DNA of 64,000 nt from an uncultured Lachnospiraceae bacterium (GCA_947053345.1 CAMRSM010000008.1:57205-121204), one strand, 5' to 3'; counted from the first letter of the stretch, positions 35,688 through 47,600 are shown. Notes: generated from the sequence alone by a model not told the origin. Numbers and translations are program-made.

Positions 35688-36527
35688 TCACAGCCTCCAC
35701 AGCGGGACAAATTCCCGCGTGCCGTCCTTTAAACCGACGGATTCTTCCCCTTCGTTCCTGTCAGGCATCCGCAGGCGGAGATCACAGTAAGTTTCCATCC
35801 GGTGGAATTGCAGTGCGCTCTCCTGATATGGTACGCCATATGCCTTGCAGAAGCTTTCCATCACAAGCCCCGGCTTTAAGTTGTCCGTGCTGCCGTTTGC
35901 GAGCTTTAAAAACACCTGCAGCCCGTTCCCATAGGTCTGTGCGTGGCAGATTCCGTCCTCCGGTGCGCCCTCCCCATTCCATACATCAGCCGCCGAAAAT
36001 CCCCAGCCAAAAATCAACGGCCGGATATCCACGGTTTTTGTGCTCTTTTTTGATTCTTTTTCCACAATGATTTCCGTCTGCCCAAGAAATGCCGAAAATT
36101 TTTCCCGAAACCCGGAAAAATATTTTGCGTATGGTTTGCCGTCCACCTCCAAATCCTTCACCGCCGCCATATAATCCGCGCACGCCGTCAGTGCCATGAT
36201 GGACTCTTTTTTCTGGTTCGGATGCCAGTCCGGCAGTTTTGCAGCCCGCTGCACGAAAAATCCTTCCGTCATCACGGCATTCAGCCGTTGTATGATCTCC
36301 CCCAAAGGATAATCCTTCGTCAGCTCCATGTCCATGTATTCCCCGTCGCTTGTTTCCCCAAGGCCGAGCGGTGCCGCAAAATATAACAGCGGATGTGGGT
36401 TAAACCCTTCCGAATATGCCACCGAAAGCCCGGAACGCCGGATCGCTTTCTGGAAATACCGCACGACATCCAGATGCCCAAGAAACTTTGTAAATCCGTA
36501 TTTTGAAAATTTCACCCGAACATTCAT
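35688..36527 (-). CDS. TIGR03936/DUF2344 family protein
   Basis: RVKFSKYGFTKFLGHLDVVRYFQKAIRRSGLSVAYSEGFNPHPLLYFAAPLGLG. Confidence 0.93.
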   Translation of the reverse strand: MNVRVKFSKYGFTKFLGHLDVVRYFQKAIRRSGLSVAYSEGFNPHPLLYFAAPLGLGETSDGEYMDMELTKDYPLGEIIQRLNAVMTEGFFVQRAAKLPDWHPNQKKESIMALTACADYMAAVKDLEVDGKPYAKYFSGFREKFSAFLGQTEIIVEKESKKSTKTVDIRPLIFGWGFSAADVWNGEGAPEDGICHAQTYGNGLQVFLKLANGSTDNLKPGLVMESFCKAYGVPYQESALQFHRMETYCDLRLRMPDRNEGEESVGLKDGTREFVPLWRL

Positions 36528-38500
36528 GCGTCCATACCTCCTTCCCGGACTTTCCCGCTGGTCTCCTCTATTTTTTCCGGATTTTGTTTTTGCCTTGGCG
36601 CATTTTTCTTTTCTTCGTTTTCTGCTTCCTTTGCGTTTTCCCGTTCCTCATAGCACACGCCGCCGTGGAATGAATTTGCCCCGCAGCCGGCGCACGCCCT
36701 GCGGCAATTCGGTGTCACCACCTCCGCAAGCCCCTTTTGGTATTCGCGCCATAAAAATTCCTTCGTGATACCGGCATCGATAAAATCCCACGGGAAAATC
36801 TCGTCCTGCGCACGCTCCCTGGTCGTATAAAATGCGGGATCCACACCGTTTTGCTTAAAAATTTCCATCCAGAGGCCAAATTTAAAATATTCCGACCAGG
36901 CATCGTAAATGCAGCCCGCGCGGTAAGCATCCAGAATGGATTTTGAAAGCCTTCTGTCACCGCGCGCGAAAATCCCCTCCATCAGCGTCGTATCCGCATC
37001 GTGCCAGTTATAGCGGATGCTCCTGCCGTTGCGCATTTCCTTTAAGCGCGCGCTCACGATGCGCTGTTTCTGCAGAAATTCCTCCATCGCATTCATCGGT
37101 ACCCACTGAAATGGCGTAAACGGTTTCGGCACAAAAAAGGAGGTGCTGATCACGATCTCCGGCTTGCCGCGGCGGACTTGCTTTGGCAGTTTATAATAGC
37201 ACTCCGCGATTTTATTGCCAAGCTCCGCAATCTCCCCGATGTCCTGCTTTGTCTCCCCCGGCAGCCCAAGCATAAAGTAAAGTTTCACGCGGTTCCAGCC
37301 TGCCGCAAAAGCGTCCGATGCCCCCTGCAAAATGTTCTCTTCGGTCAGCCCCTTATTGATTACATTCCTCATGCGCTGTGAGCCCGCTTCCGGCGCAAAC
37401 GTAAGGCTGCTCTTGCGGATATCCTGCACCTTGCTCATCACGTCCAGGGCAAACGCGTCGATGCGCAGGGACGGCAGCGAAATATTGATTTTCTGTTCCC
37501 GGAATTCTTCGATCAGATAATATACCAGTTCCGGCAGTTCTTTGTAATCGCTGGAGCTTAACGAACTTAGTGTAATCTCGTCCATCCCGGTGTTCTGGAT
37601 CATCAACTTCGCACGTTCCTTTAAAAATGCAAGGTCGCGGGCGCGGATCGGCCGGTAGAGCATCCCTGCCTGGCAGAAACGGCAGCCGCGGATACAGCCG
37701 CGCTGGATCTCCAGCACCACACGGTCCTGCACCGCCCGGATAAACGGGACGACCGGCTTTTCCGGGTAAAACGTATCGCTCAACCCCATCTCCACCTGTT
37801 TGCGGATCACCGGTTTTGCCAAAGGGTGGTTCGGCGCAAAGGATGCGACCGTGCCGTCCTCATGGTAGGTGACATCGTAAAACGCGGGCACGTACATCCC
37901 CTCGATCCCTGCCACCTTTGCCAGATAATCCATGCGGGTTCCGCCGTTTCTTTTGTTTTCCTTGTAGGCATCCAGCACCTGGTCATAGACCGTCTCACCC
38001 TCCCCGATATAAAAGAAATCAAAAAAATCGGCGATCGGTTCGGGATTGTAGGAGCATGGTCCCCCGCCGATCACGATCGGGTCGTCTTCCCCGCGCTCCG
38101 TCGCGAGCAGCGGGATTCCTGCAAGGTCAAGCACCTGTAAGATATTGGTATAACACATTTCATACTGGAGGGTAATGCCGAGAAAATCAAATTCCCGCAC
38201 CGGATCCTGCGATTCCAGCGCAAACAGCGGGATATTCCTCTCCCGCATGATATGGTCCAGATCCACCCACGGGGAGTAGACGCGCTCACACCACGTATCC
38301 TCCCGCTTGTTAAACATATCGTATAATATCTGGATGCCGAGATGGGACATCCCAACCTCGTACACATCCGGGAAACACATGCAGAAGCGGATAGAAACCG
38401 CCTCCTTATCTTTCATGACCGAATTGACCTCCCCCCCGGTATAGCGGGCAGGTTTTTCAATCTGCAGTAATATATCGTCAGGTAATGCAAGCTTTCTCAT
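36524..38500 (-). CDS. TIGR03960 family B12-binding-domain radical SAM protein
   Basis: EIQRGCIRGCRFCQAGMLYRPIRARD; FCMCFPDVYEVGMSHLGIQILYDMFN. Confidence 0.95.
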   Translation of the reverse strand: MRKLALPDDILLQIEKPARYTGGEVNSVMKDKEAVSIRFCMCFPDVYEVGMSHLGIQILYDMFNKREDTWCERVYSPWVDLDHIMRERNIPLFALESQDPVREFDFLGITLQYEMCYTNILQVLDLAGIPLLATERGEDDPIVIGGGPCSYNPEPIADFFDFFYIGEGETVYDQVLDAYKENKRNGGTRMDYLAKVAGIEGMYVPAFYDVTYHEDGTVASFAPNHPLAKPVIRKQVEMGLSDTFYPEKPVVPFIRAVQDRVVLEIQRGCIRGCRFCQAGMLYRPIRARDLAFLKERAKLMIQNTGMDEITLSSLSSSDYKELPELVYYLIEEFREQKINISLPSLRIDAFALDVMSKVQDIRKSSLTFAPEAGSQRMRNVINKGLTEENILQGASDAFAAGWNRVKLYFMLGLPGETKQDIGEIAELGNKIAECYYKLPKQVRRGKPEIVISTSFFVPKPFTPFQWVPMNAMEEFLQKQRIVSARLKEMRNGRSIRYNWHDADTTLMEGIFARGDRRLSKSILDAYRAGCIYDAWSEYFKFGLWMEIFKQNGVDPAFYTTRERAQDEIFPWDFIDAGITKEFLWREYQKGLAEVVTPNCRRACAGCGANSFHGGVCYEERENAKEAENEEKKNAPRQKQNPEKIEETSGKVREGGMDA

Positions 38501-38671
38501 GCTGTCTGCTCCCTTTCTTAGTTTCTTCGCAATTTGATTTGGGTGTATGTTCGATTTTTCAGAAAATATTCTACGATATTTTTCAGGAGATTGCAAGGAA
38601 ATTTGGCGCAAGTGTATTATTGTGAGAAAACTTAGGGGCGCGCAGCACCAAAAAACTGCACGCCCGCTTCC

Positions 38672-41600
38672 CTAATACCATAATCTCCCCCACAATCTAT
38701 GCTTATCCACCGCCTCATTTTCCCATGCGTTTTTCATACACATATCACGTATGTAAAGGTAGTCATCCGTCCTTTTCGCACTTGGCCAATGCGGATATCC
38801 GACCAATTCATCCGCCACTTCTACCGCTTCCTCCTTCTGACCGGTTAAGAACAAATGGTATAATTTCTGCTCGTGAAAGCGAATCCAATCTGCCTGTTTT
38901 CCGCGTTTTGTGGCGCATTTCTCGCAATCCTTTATTGCTTCTGATAATTCTTCCAAAAAAGAAGCACCTTTTTCCACATCTTCTAAGCGATTCGAGATAA
39001 TGGCCGAGCGGTGGATCGCCATAACAAGATGCCGGCGATCGTGCTGGCTTTTTGCCAAATCCAAATATTCCTGATGCTGTTCCCACAAATTTTGCGGCGG
39101 TTTCTCCCCTTTTTTCCAGTTTGAAATCAAAAACGCATTATTAAGACCTATAAAATTAAGGTATCTCCAGTTTTTCTGGTAATCGGGAAGTTTTTCTATT
39201 CGTTCTTTTAAATCCTGATAAATTATATTGGGATCTTTTTCTTTTTTCATCACGAGTGTTTTATATAATTTTAGCTTTATTTCAATGGCATCTTCCTCTG
39301 AAAAATAATGTTTAACCGCGGGAGAAGCCGCATATACAAGCCACTCTTTCGATTTTTTATACTCCCAGATAGTACATAAATATTCTCCAAATCCTCTGCC
39401 GTAGAAGGCGCTTAACTGGCTTCCGTCTTTCTTGATAAATGGCTCTAACCGGCAATAAATCTGATATATTTTCCGATCTTCATCTAAAAAATCTTCGTTA
39501 TAGTAATATTCTGCAAGGGCGATGCCTGTCCAATATGTTGCTTCCGGATCCTTTTCTTTCAGGCCAAGCACCCCATTTTCATCTGCCTCCAACTCAAATA
39601 CGGCTTTTAATATATCAGGATTTTTATTATTATTGCTCTTCTTATACTCCGACATCGCCCCTTGCAGGCTGGTGCGGTTATTAACGTAAAAGCGGAACGG
39701 CTGCCCGTTTTGTTCCGCCTTTTGCTTTAAATGATACAACTTTACATGTGCCACACTATAATCCGGTAAATACCAGAAGACATTTTCACTGCAGAAATCT
39801 CTTTTTTCCAACAAATCATATATCTGTTCACACAAACATCCATCTTCCGAATAAAGATAAAGCCAATCAAGCGGAATATTCTTTATGGCCGGAAGCGCCT
39901 CCCGGATATAGGCATCATAGTCCTCTCCACATTCACACATGTGGAGGCGCTTCAAATTGCTATATTCCCCTAATCTTTCGATATCCCCAAACCTTAGCCC
40001 GGAAATATTCAGTTCTGTTACAAACCCAGGCGCAATCAGTCCTTCCGCGTACTGCAAAGAATCCCATGCCGTACTTCGGATGTCGAGTGTTTTGTGTACG
40101 CACATTTGTTCCAAAAATTCTTCTGCGAAATCATTATCACGGTAAGAAAATCCTTTAATTTCAGGAAGATATTCATAAATTTGCGCAATCGGAACAAAGG
40201 GTTCGTCCACGACCTGGAGCAAACCTTGTTTCCCCAGTTCCATAAAGTCATTGTACGATATTCCTTTTTTTCCAAGATTGCGGATACTCAAAACAATCTT
40301 TTCCCTGAGCTCTTTTTTCTCTGTACAGAATATTCCATAATATACCTGCCGCAAATTCTCGGAGACTTTCTCATTACATAAGAATTGTTTTCTGGCTGAA
40401 AAATCAGCTTTTCTAAACAGATACCTAGCCAGGAAATATTCAAAAAGTGTCAAATGGCAAAACTCAAACTTCTCTCCTGTTTTATCTGATACCATAAAGC
40501 AATGTGAAATTACGAGTATCATCGGCCCTTCATCATTTCCGGCCGTCTTTGTTTCGTTAATTGTTTCGAGACAATATTGGTTTAATATTTTCTGTAGCTG
40601 CTCATGGGTAATGACATTTTGTTGTCCCTGTTCCATCATTACCTCTATGATACCATCCATACAATTTTTCATTATATTATAAAAGTTTATCCAAATATCA
40701 GGCTTTTCTTCCGAAGAGTCCTGGTAATAAACATGAAATTCCCATTTCGAGACAGCCCGAACCAAGACATCAAAAGCACAAGCTTTATCCGTATCCGATA
40801 CAATATCCTGCATATAAGGATTCCATTGCTTTTCATATTCTTGCATATATGCATACACATACCGGATATACATCGGGTAATGGAAGATGGAATTCGGATT
40901 GCTTTTTAGTATTCTTTTCAATAACCTGATATATTTTCCTTCCTTTTTTTCCGGATACCGGGACTGATGCCGCTGTTTTTCCTTTAATAATCCCTTTTCT
41001 TTTTTCTTTAATCCCTTTAACGACTTATATACTTTAATAATATCCTTATCTGACATTCTCATGATCTCAAGATTTATCATGGTAAAATTTTCTTTTGCCA
41101 ATTTCAGATCACTGACAGAATGCTTTAAAAATTCCGGGCGCATCCCAAATATCATATTGTCTGCGACCAGCCCGCAATCTTCAAACACCGAAAATATCTT
41201 TGCATCCGTCCCGTTAAGAAAGATAGAAAAAAAATCTTCCCCGTTCCAAAACGGAATTGCCTCGTCCACCCCGTCAAAAAAAGCAATAACCCTCTCCCGG
41301 TCTTTCAAGTTACTATCTTTTTTCTGATGGCCCAAACATTCTTTTAAGTGTTCCAGATTTCTTATATTTTTCATTTGAAAATATACACATTTGTGCGTTT
41401 TCCATAGAATACAATACAATTTTCGCATTGCTGTCGACTTCCCCGATGCCGGCTTACCATATATTGTAAAAAAATCCCCCTTTGAAATTTTGATCTGCTT
41501 TGCTAATTCCCGCATCGTCAATATTTCGCCGTTAGCGGACTCAAATTTCTGCGGCACATAGTACTCAATCTGATATTCTAATTCTATTTTTGAAGTAACA

Positions 41601-41722
41601 TAATAGCGGTTAAGGACATCGTACAAACGGTCGATTGCTATCTTTTGGAAGAATAGCTTTTGATAAAGCGCCGGTACATAAGGAAGCACTTTCTGAATTA
41701 TCTCTAAAATCCAATCCAACAT
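38672..41722 (-). CDS. NACHT-family STAND NTPase with C-terminal LRR/TPR-like region
   Basis: Walker A YGKPASGKST; Walker B VIAFFDGVDEA; NACHT-type spacing; low GC relative to neighbours; start MLDWIL at 41722 (ORF-track start is TTG). Confidence 0.8.
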   Translation of the reverse strand: MLDWILEIIQKVLPYVPALYQKLFFQKIAIDRLYDVLNRYYVTSKIELEYQIEYYVPQKFESANGEILTMRELAKQIKISKGDFFTIYGKPASGKSTAMRKLYCILWKTHKCVYFQMKNIRNLEHLKECLGHQKKDSNLKDRERVIAFFDGVDEAIPFWNGEDFFSIFLNGTDAKIFSVFEDCGLVADNMIFGMRPEFLKHSVSDLKLAKENFTMINLEIMRMSDKDIIKVYKSLKGLKKKEKGLLKEKQRHQSRYPEKKEGKYIRLLKRILKSNPNSIFHYPMYIRYVYAYMQEYEKQWNPYMQDIVSDTDKACAFDVLVRAVSKWEFHVYYQDSSEEKPDIWINFYNIMKNCMDGIIEVMMEQGQQNVITHEQLQKILNQYCLETINETKTAGNDEGPMILVISHCFMVSDKTGEKFEFCHLTLFEYFLARYLFRKADFSARKQFLCNEKVSENLRQVYYGIFCTEKKELREKIVLSIRNLGKKGISYNDFMELGKQGLLQVVDEPFVPIAQIYEYLPEIKGFSYRDNDFAEEFLEQMCVHKTLDIRSTAWDSLQYAEGLIAPGFVTELNISGLRFGDIERLGEYSNLKRLHMCECGEDYDAYIREALPAIKNIPLDWLYLYSEDGCLCEQIYDLLEKRDFCSENVFWYLPDYSVAHVKLYHLKQKAEQNGQPFRFYVNNRTSLQGAMSEYKKSNNNKNPDILKAVFELEADENGVLGLKEKDPEATYWTGIALAEYYYNEDFLDEDRKIYQIYCRLEPFIKKDGSQLSAFYGRGFGEYLCTIWEYKKSKEWLVYAASPAVKHYFSEEDAIEIKLKLYKTLVMKKEKDPNIIYQDLKERIEKLPDYQKNWRYLNFIGLNNAFLISNWKKGEKPPQNLWEQHQEYLDLAKSQHDRRHLVMAIHRSAIISNRLEDVEKGASFLEELSEAIKDCEKCATKRGKQADWIRFHEQKLYHLFLTGQKEEAVEVADELVGYPHWPSAKRTDDYLYIRDMCMKNAWENEAVDKHRLWGRLWY

Positions 41723-42143
41723 GAATATATCATTTCCCTTCTTTTCATGAAAAAGTATTTTGTTCCATATTTCCAACAAATCCGTTCAATATTCTGTCAA
41801 TTCAAACAATATATCTTTATATTATAAAAAAAGAGGGGGAAATATCAATAATCATAGCAAAAAGTGAAATAGAGTTAACTTTGTCATCACGATATTCTTC
41901 ACATTATTTTTCAAATCCGGAAAGATAAGATATGTGGACTTTATCATTTTTGCGATTTCGTCAAATGGCTCATAGAAGAAAATTATAAATATGTTTGACA
42001 TACCTACTATATTGATGTATGATAAAAGAGTTTTATTTGGATTTTGAATATGGTTTGCTGGTTCTATGAGGGAGGTTGGAACGTGGGATTATTCTAATTT
42101 GCCACATGGAATGTGGTATACAGATCAAAGAAAGGAGTTCCCT

Positions 42144-43118
42144 ATGTGGTGCCCAAAATGTAAAAACGAATATCGTGAGGGGATTACCGTGTGCACAGAC
42201 TGTAAGATCCCGCTCGTGGAGTTCCTGGACGAATCTAAGGAAAACACGGAACTGCTCCACGCATTTGCCGAGGAGGCAGAAGCAAAAAAACTGATCTCCT
42301 ATCTGGAGTATTCCGGGATTTCAGCCCATGACGAGTGGCTTGGGGAGGAACAGCTTTATGCCGTATTCGTCGACAAGAAAGATTATAAGCAGGCGCGCAA
42401 GGCATTCGCTGCATTTTTCACCGTCGAGACCGCCGCGAATTACGAAAAGCTTTTTGACCAGACACAGGGGGAAATGAAACCCTCCGGCCAGACGGCGGGT
42501 GGGGAACATCTTTCTTCCGATGGGACTTTTTTAAAGGATGCCCCGTACACGGCCGATTCGGATGATCTTTCGGAAGCTGAGGTGGGTGCCGACGGCGGAC
42601 AAACCGATGAGGAGGATGAAATGATGGAGGAAATTCGTTCCGCCGTCACCTTCGCAAAACAGGCAAGCTATGTCTCCAAGGCAGAAAAAAGCGCGGATTA
42701 CCGCTCCTCCGCCGTCACCTTTACGCTGTTTGGCATCGTCGGGATCATCGTCATGGGATTGCATTGGGCAGGTGTTTTTTCGTTCTTCTCAACACTCTCC
42801 TCCGTGATCGTTACAGTTTTGTTTGCCGGTTTCCTTATCGTCGGCATCGACAGCTTTTACCGCGCGAAAAAAGCCAAGGCGGAGTCCGTGGAAGAAGAGC
42901 GCTTTATCGGGGAATTAAAAGGCTGGCTTGAGAAAAACCTCACCTACAAGATGCTCGCTGCTGCCGATTCCATCGACCAGACAAGGGAAGAGAATTTCTT
43001 AAATGAAATGAATGAGATGAAGCGGATCATCCAAAAGCAGTTCGGAGAGCTTGACCCTGCATTTCTGGAACAATTCACGGAAGAATATTACAACGACCAT
43101 TTTGAGAATTTGCAGTAA
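42144..43118 (+). CDS. Zinc-ribbon / DUF2007-like membrane protein
   Basis: MWCPKCKNEYREGITVCTDCKIPLVEFL; two hydrophobic segments; SD AAAGGAG before ATG at 42144. Confidence 0.75.
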   Translation: MWCPKCKNEYREGITVCTDCKIPLVEFLDESKENTELLHAFAEEAEAKKLISYLEYSGISAHDEWLGEEQLYAVFVDKKDYKQARKAFAAFFTVETAANYEKLFDQTQGEMKPSGQTAGGEHLSSDGTFLKDAPYTADSDDLSEAEVGADGGQTDEEDEMMEEIRSAVTFAKQASYVSKAEKSADYRSSAVTFTLFGIVGIIVMGLHWAGVFSFFSTLSSVIVTVLFAGFLIVGIDSFYRAKKAKAESVEEERFIGELKGWLEKNLTYKMLAAADSIDQTREENFLNEMNEMKRIIQKQFGELDPAFLEQFTEEYYNDHFENLQ

Positions 43119-43141
43119 CAGAAACTAAAATAAACAACCGT

Positions 43142-43185
43142 GGGGCGGATACAAGGGAGATTGATATTCCCCTTGTATCCGCCCC
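43142..43185. terminator. Convergent-gene terminator
   Basis: GGGGCGGATACAAGGG / CCCCTTGTATCCGCCCC. Confidence 0.8.
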
Positions 43186-43263
43186 GCTGCCGTCATCGGT
43201 TTTCCTTTGCCGCCAAAGCCAGGGTCATCCGGATTCCCGGAATTTCCGGCACAGGTCTGTCCG

Positions 43264-44547
43264 TCACTTTGAATCTTTCACCCGCATCAATTTATCCACC
43301 ATCTTCCCCGCCGCATCCGAGATATTCGGAAACAGAGGCTCTAGGGCATCCGTCACTGTAACGGAAATATGGTAATCCCCGTCATACCAAGTATATACCG
43401 TATTCACAAAATCCATGCGGCCGATGCGGATATCTTCATCCTCCTTGATACGGATGGTGATACTGCGCAGGGTAAGCTCATAACGGATCTTTAAGATTTC
43501 CCTTTCCCCCACCGTCATCTTCTGCGAGCTTAAGTTCTTTACCGCCGCCTTTTCCGCGTGGTACGCCGACTTCCAGCTTTGCTGTAAGGCATTCTTAGTG
43601 TAAACCGAGGTCATCACCGCAGAGAGCAGATCATAACTCTGCGCCTCTTCCACCCGGTCCATAATGACCTGGATATTCGAGATGGCATTCTGTCCACCCT
43701 CGTTTTTCACCTGGGCCGAAAAAGCAATGCGGTTCTTCGAGCTTTCGCTGACATGGATTTCATATTTCAGGGGCAGGGTCACGGAAAACGTTCCGATTTC
43801 CTGCTGTTTTGTGCGGTAACTAACCGGTGTCACCGTGACGGTGAGCATATCCTGTGCCAATACGTTATCCGCAGCTTTCTCCCGGTCTTTCACCCAGGCC
43901 TTGTAGTTGTTACTGTTCTGGAAAGCATACACATACACGGCATAACTCCCATAATCTTTTGCCATAAAATTTCCGTCTGCGTCGATGAAAGCGTCATCCG
44001 TATGCTCCCCCGTTAACGTGCGCACCTCGTAATGAATATAATTTCCAACATTCTTGTTTGTCCCAGTGTTGGTCTTGCAGGTGTATGTGAGGGCGTAGGC
44101 CGTATTCTTGTGCAGGGCATTGTACGAAACTCCCTTTATGCTAAGCGAAATGCTTTTGATGTTGTCATAAACCCGCACGGTCACGGTTTCCTGCGCTTTT
44201 GTCCCGTCCGGTGCCGTAACGGTGCAGGTCACGGTTGTCTTCCCCGGCGCGGCAGCGGTAAGCTTCCCCGTCCCGTCCACCTTCACCACGGCTTTATCCT
44301 TGACGGAAAATTTTATCTTATCCTCCCCGGAAACACCCGATACCTTTAGCTGGAAAGTATCCTTCCCCTCCTGCCCGAGCAGGAGGACAACATAAGTTTT
44401 CGACAACTTAACCCCTGCCTGTGCCGGCACAACGGCACAAAAGAAAAGCGCCGCAAACAAAATACAGAAAAATGCTGTGAAATGCCGCTTCTTTCTTCCA
44501 ACCTCTGCAAAATCCACTGTCTTTTTGCATGTTTTTTCACTTATCAT
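43264..44547 (-). CDS. Secreted/membrane-anchored protein with bacterial Ig-like (Big_2-type) domain
   Basis: Signal/TM FTAFFCILFAALFFCAVVPAQA; GTGKLTAAAPGKTTVTCTVTAPDG. Confidence 0.7.
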   Translation of the reverse strand: MISEKTCKKTVDFAEVGRKKRHFTAFFCILFAALFFCAVVPAQAGVKLSKTYVVLLLGQEGKDTFQLKVSGVSGEDKIKFSVKDKAVVKVDGTGKLTAAAPGKTTVTCTVTAPDGTKAQETVTVRVYDNIKSISLSIKGVSYNALHKNTAYALTYTCKTNTGTNKNVGNYIHYEVRTLTGEHTDDAFIDADGNFMAKDYGSYAVYVYAFQNSNNYKAWVKDREKAADNVLAQDMLTVTVTPVSYRTKQQEIGTFSVTLPLKYEIHVSESSKNRIAFSAQVKNEGGQNAISNIQVIMDRVEEAQSYDLLSAVMTSVYTKNALQQSWKSAYHAEKAAVKNLSSQKMTVGEREILKIRYELTLRSITIRIKEDEDIRIGRMDFVNTVYTWYDGDYHISVTVTDALEPLFPNISDAAGKMVDKLMRVKDSK

Positions 44548-44648
44548 GTTTTCGTCCGCGTGGCATTCCAAGCCCCGGATCAAAATACCGATTCCGGGAA
44601 CCCTGCCACTCTCCTTTCCCATCATGAAATGAACAAACCAAAAACATA

Positions 44649-47600
44649 CTACCGGAAAAGCTCTTCCAACTCTTCCCTTGTCAGCCGGTTGACAAATACC
44701 TCCTTTGTCTGGATAACCGAATCGGACAGTTCTTTTTTCTTTTCCTGCAATTTATAAATCTTTTCCTCGATCGTCCCCTTCGTCAGAAGCCGCAGGACAT
44801 GGACAGTGTTTTTCTGTCCGATACGGTATGCGCGGTCCGTCGCTTGGTCCTCCACGGCAGGATTCCACCAAGGGTCGTAGTGGATGACCGTGTCTGCCCC
44901 AGTCAGGTTAAGGCCGGTGCCCCCTGCTTTCAGAGATATGAGGAAGATAGACTTTTCCCCGCTGTTGAAGCGTTTGACATACTCCAGCCGCGTTGCCGCC
45001 GGCGTGCTCCCCTCCAGATAAAAATAGTCGTGCCCGCCCTTATCAAGCTCCGCGGAAATCAGGTGCAGCATGGCGGTGAACTGTGAGAATATCAGGATGC
45101 GGTGCCCGTTTGCGAGCGCATCCTCCAATATCTCCAGCAAAAGGGCAAGCTTTCCGCTTCCTCCGGAATAATCACCAAGGAAGGTTCCCGGATGGCAGCA
45201 GATCTGGCGCAGCCTTGTCAGGGCGGCAAGAATCTTTAAATGCGTTTTCTCGATGCCGTTTTTCTCGATCTCAAGGTTTAGCTCCTTGCGTATGCTTGAC
45301 ATGTAGGAGAGGTATACCTTCTTCTGCTCTTCGGTCATCTCCGTCACGATCTTCTCCTCAATCTTTTCCGGCAGCTCCTTCAGCACGTCTTTCTTCATAC
45401 GCCGCAGGATAAACGGCCGTATGCGGCTGTTTAGATGGGCAAGCGTGACATTGTCATTATTCATGATCTTCTTTTCAAAACGCATAACAAATTTGGAATG
45501 GCTCATCAGGTAGTCCGGCATGATAAAATCAAAAATGGACCACAGCTCAGAAAGGGAGTTCTCAATCGGAGTGCCGGTCAGCGCGAAACGGTGTTTGGCT
45601 TTTAACATTTTTACGGACTGGGCATTGATGGAAGTCGAATTCTTGATAAACTGCGCCTCGTCGATAAAAACCGTATCAAAACAGATATCCTGATAGAACA
45701 TGATATCACGGCGGATCAGCGGGTAAGAAGTGATGAGGACATCCCACGAATCCACCGCCTCGACGATCGCCTGACGGTCGGCCGGCATACCGATGCAGAG
45801 TCCTACCCGCATCTTGCCCGAAAACTTTTCGAATTCATCCTGCCAGTTGTAAACAAGGGAGGACGGGCAGACAACCAAAAATTTCCCCCCCGTCTCGCGC
45901 AGCTGGGATGTCATATAGGCGATGGCCTGCAGCGTTTTTCCGAGACCCATATCGTCCGCCAGGATACCGCCGAGGGCATTGAGTGCCAAAGTCTTGAGCC
46001 ACAAAAAACCGGTCACCTGATAAGGGCGCATCTGTGCGGTGATCTCCTCCGGCACTTTGTATTCCCTTTTCTCCGGGGTCAGGATGCGCTCTATGAGCTG
46101 ATGGAACCCCTCGCTTTTTTCCACGGAAAAATCCGACTGTTTGAGCACTTCCTCAAGGAAAAAAGCGCTGCTGGTGGAAAGCTTTAAGGCTTGTCCGTTC
46201 AACTGCTTCGTCGTGACATTCAGATTTTCCAAAATATCGGAAAGACTGCGGATATCATCATTCTCCAGATTTAAGAAGCTCCCGTCCTTTAAGCGGTAAT
46301 ATTTCTTTTTCAGCTGGAAAGACCGGAACATTTCATGGAGTTCCTCCTGCGAGATATCATCGTAGGAAAGATCCATCTCAAGCAGGTCGATATCTTGGTC
46401 CACGCGCAGGCCGATCCGGAACTTTCCGCCGCTTCTTATGCCGATTTTCTTAAAATCCTCGGAGTAATACAGCGTGCAGTGCTGCGAGAGTTCTTCCATG
46501 TCGTTTTGGAGGAACACAAAGATCCCCGCGTCATCCTTTAAGATATAAAAGCTGGCGTGCGGCTCAAAATTCATGTTCTCCAAAAGCTGCATAATCTGCC
46601 GCTCTTTCTCCCGCTGCCGCACAATGATATAACCCGCCACATGCGGCTCCTGAAAACAGTTAAACTCGTAATCCCCGTACCGGAAGCGCAGTTCTGCCTT
46701 GATCGCGTCGTTGTATTTGTCAAAATAAATGCTCGCTGCAAGATCATAATGCAGATAATGCTCCTGAAGTTCCTCCGGGATCGGCAGCTGCATTGTCGTA
46801 TGCAGGCGCGGAAGCACTTCCTCAAGGAAGCGCTGCTTGTTGTCACCGCGGAAAATCAGCGCCTGCTTTCCCCCGCCGAGATTATTATAAAACGGGAGGT
46901 AATTTCGGATAAACCGGCGGTCCGGCTCATACAGTACGCCACGGTAAAAAAGCAGTTCCCCATCTTCCGTCAGCGGGATGATCGGTTCTTTCAGTTCGTA
47001 GTCGAGGCTGATCGCGTCGTCGCACACGTCCAAATCATATTTTATCTCAGGGTTTCCCCGGATGAAACAGGTGTTCTCGTATACCCTGCCGTAGAGTTCA
47101 AGCGTAAAGCGGCTGCCCACAAGCACATGCAGCAGCTGGATCAACATTCTTTTGGAGAGCGTGAGCTGCGGCTTTAAAAAAAGTTTGGAACTGTTGGCAT
47201 GGTCGGTAATGCTCTGCACTTCCATGACATTGAGCAGATAGTCAAGGAGCGTCACCGATTCCTTGTCAAATTCACTCTCATGGGAAAGATACCGGAATTC
47301 CTTGCCGAGGATGATATTTTCCCCCGCGGCATAGTCCAGCAGGAATTTCTTGAGCAGCTGGATCTTGTAATACTTCCCGCTGCCCGCCTGCAATGTCAGG
47401 AACGCCCTGCCATCCTCGCCCCTTAGCATGGACCTAAGCGTGATGGTCGCACTGACATGGAAGATATCCCCGGTAATCCTGGCCTCCTCCTGGTTCGCGA
47501 AATAGTCAAGGATCTGGAATACCCTCTTTTCTTCCGGGTTCTGCGGGACTTCCATCAAGGATTTTTCCTGGTATTTCAGCAGGAATAAAAGCGATGCGAC

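Noticed and set aside
38672-43118. Multi-gene defence island around the NACHT gene
   Set aside because: Neighbours are a housekeeping radical SAM gene and a zinc-ribbon membrane protein; no restriction, toxin-antitoxin or CRISPR genes are visible, so only a single-gene hypothesis is kept.
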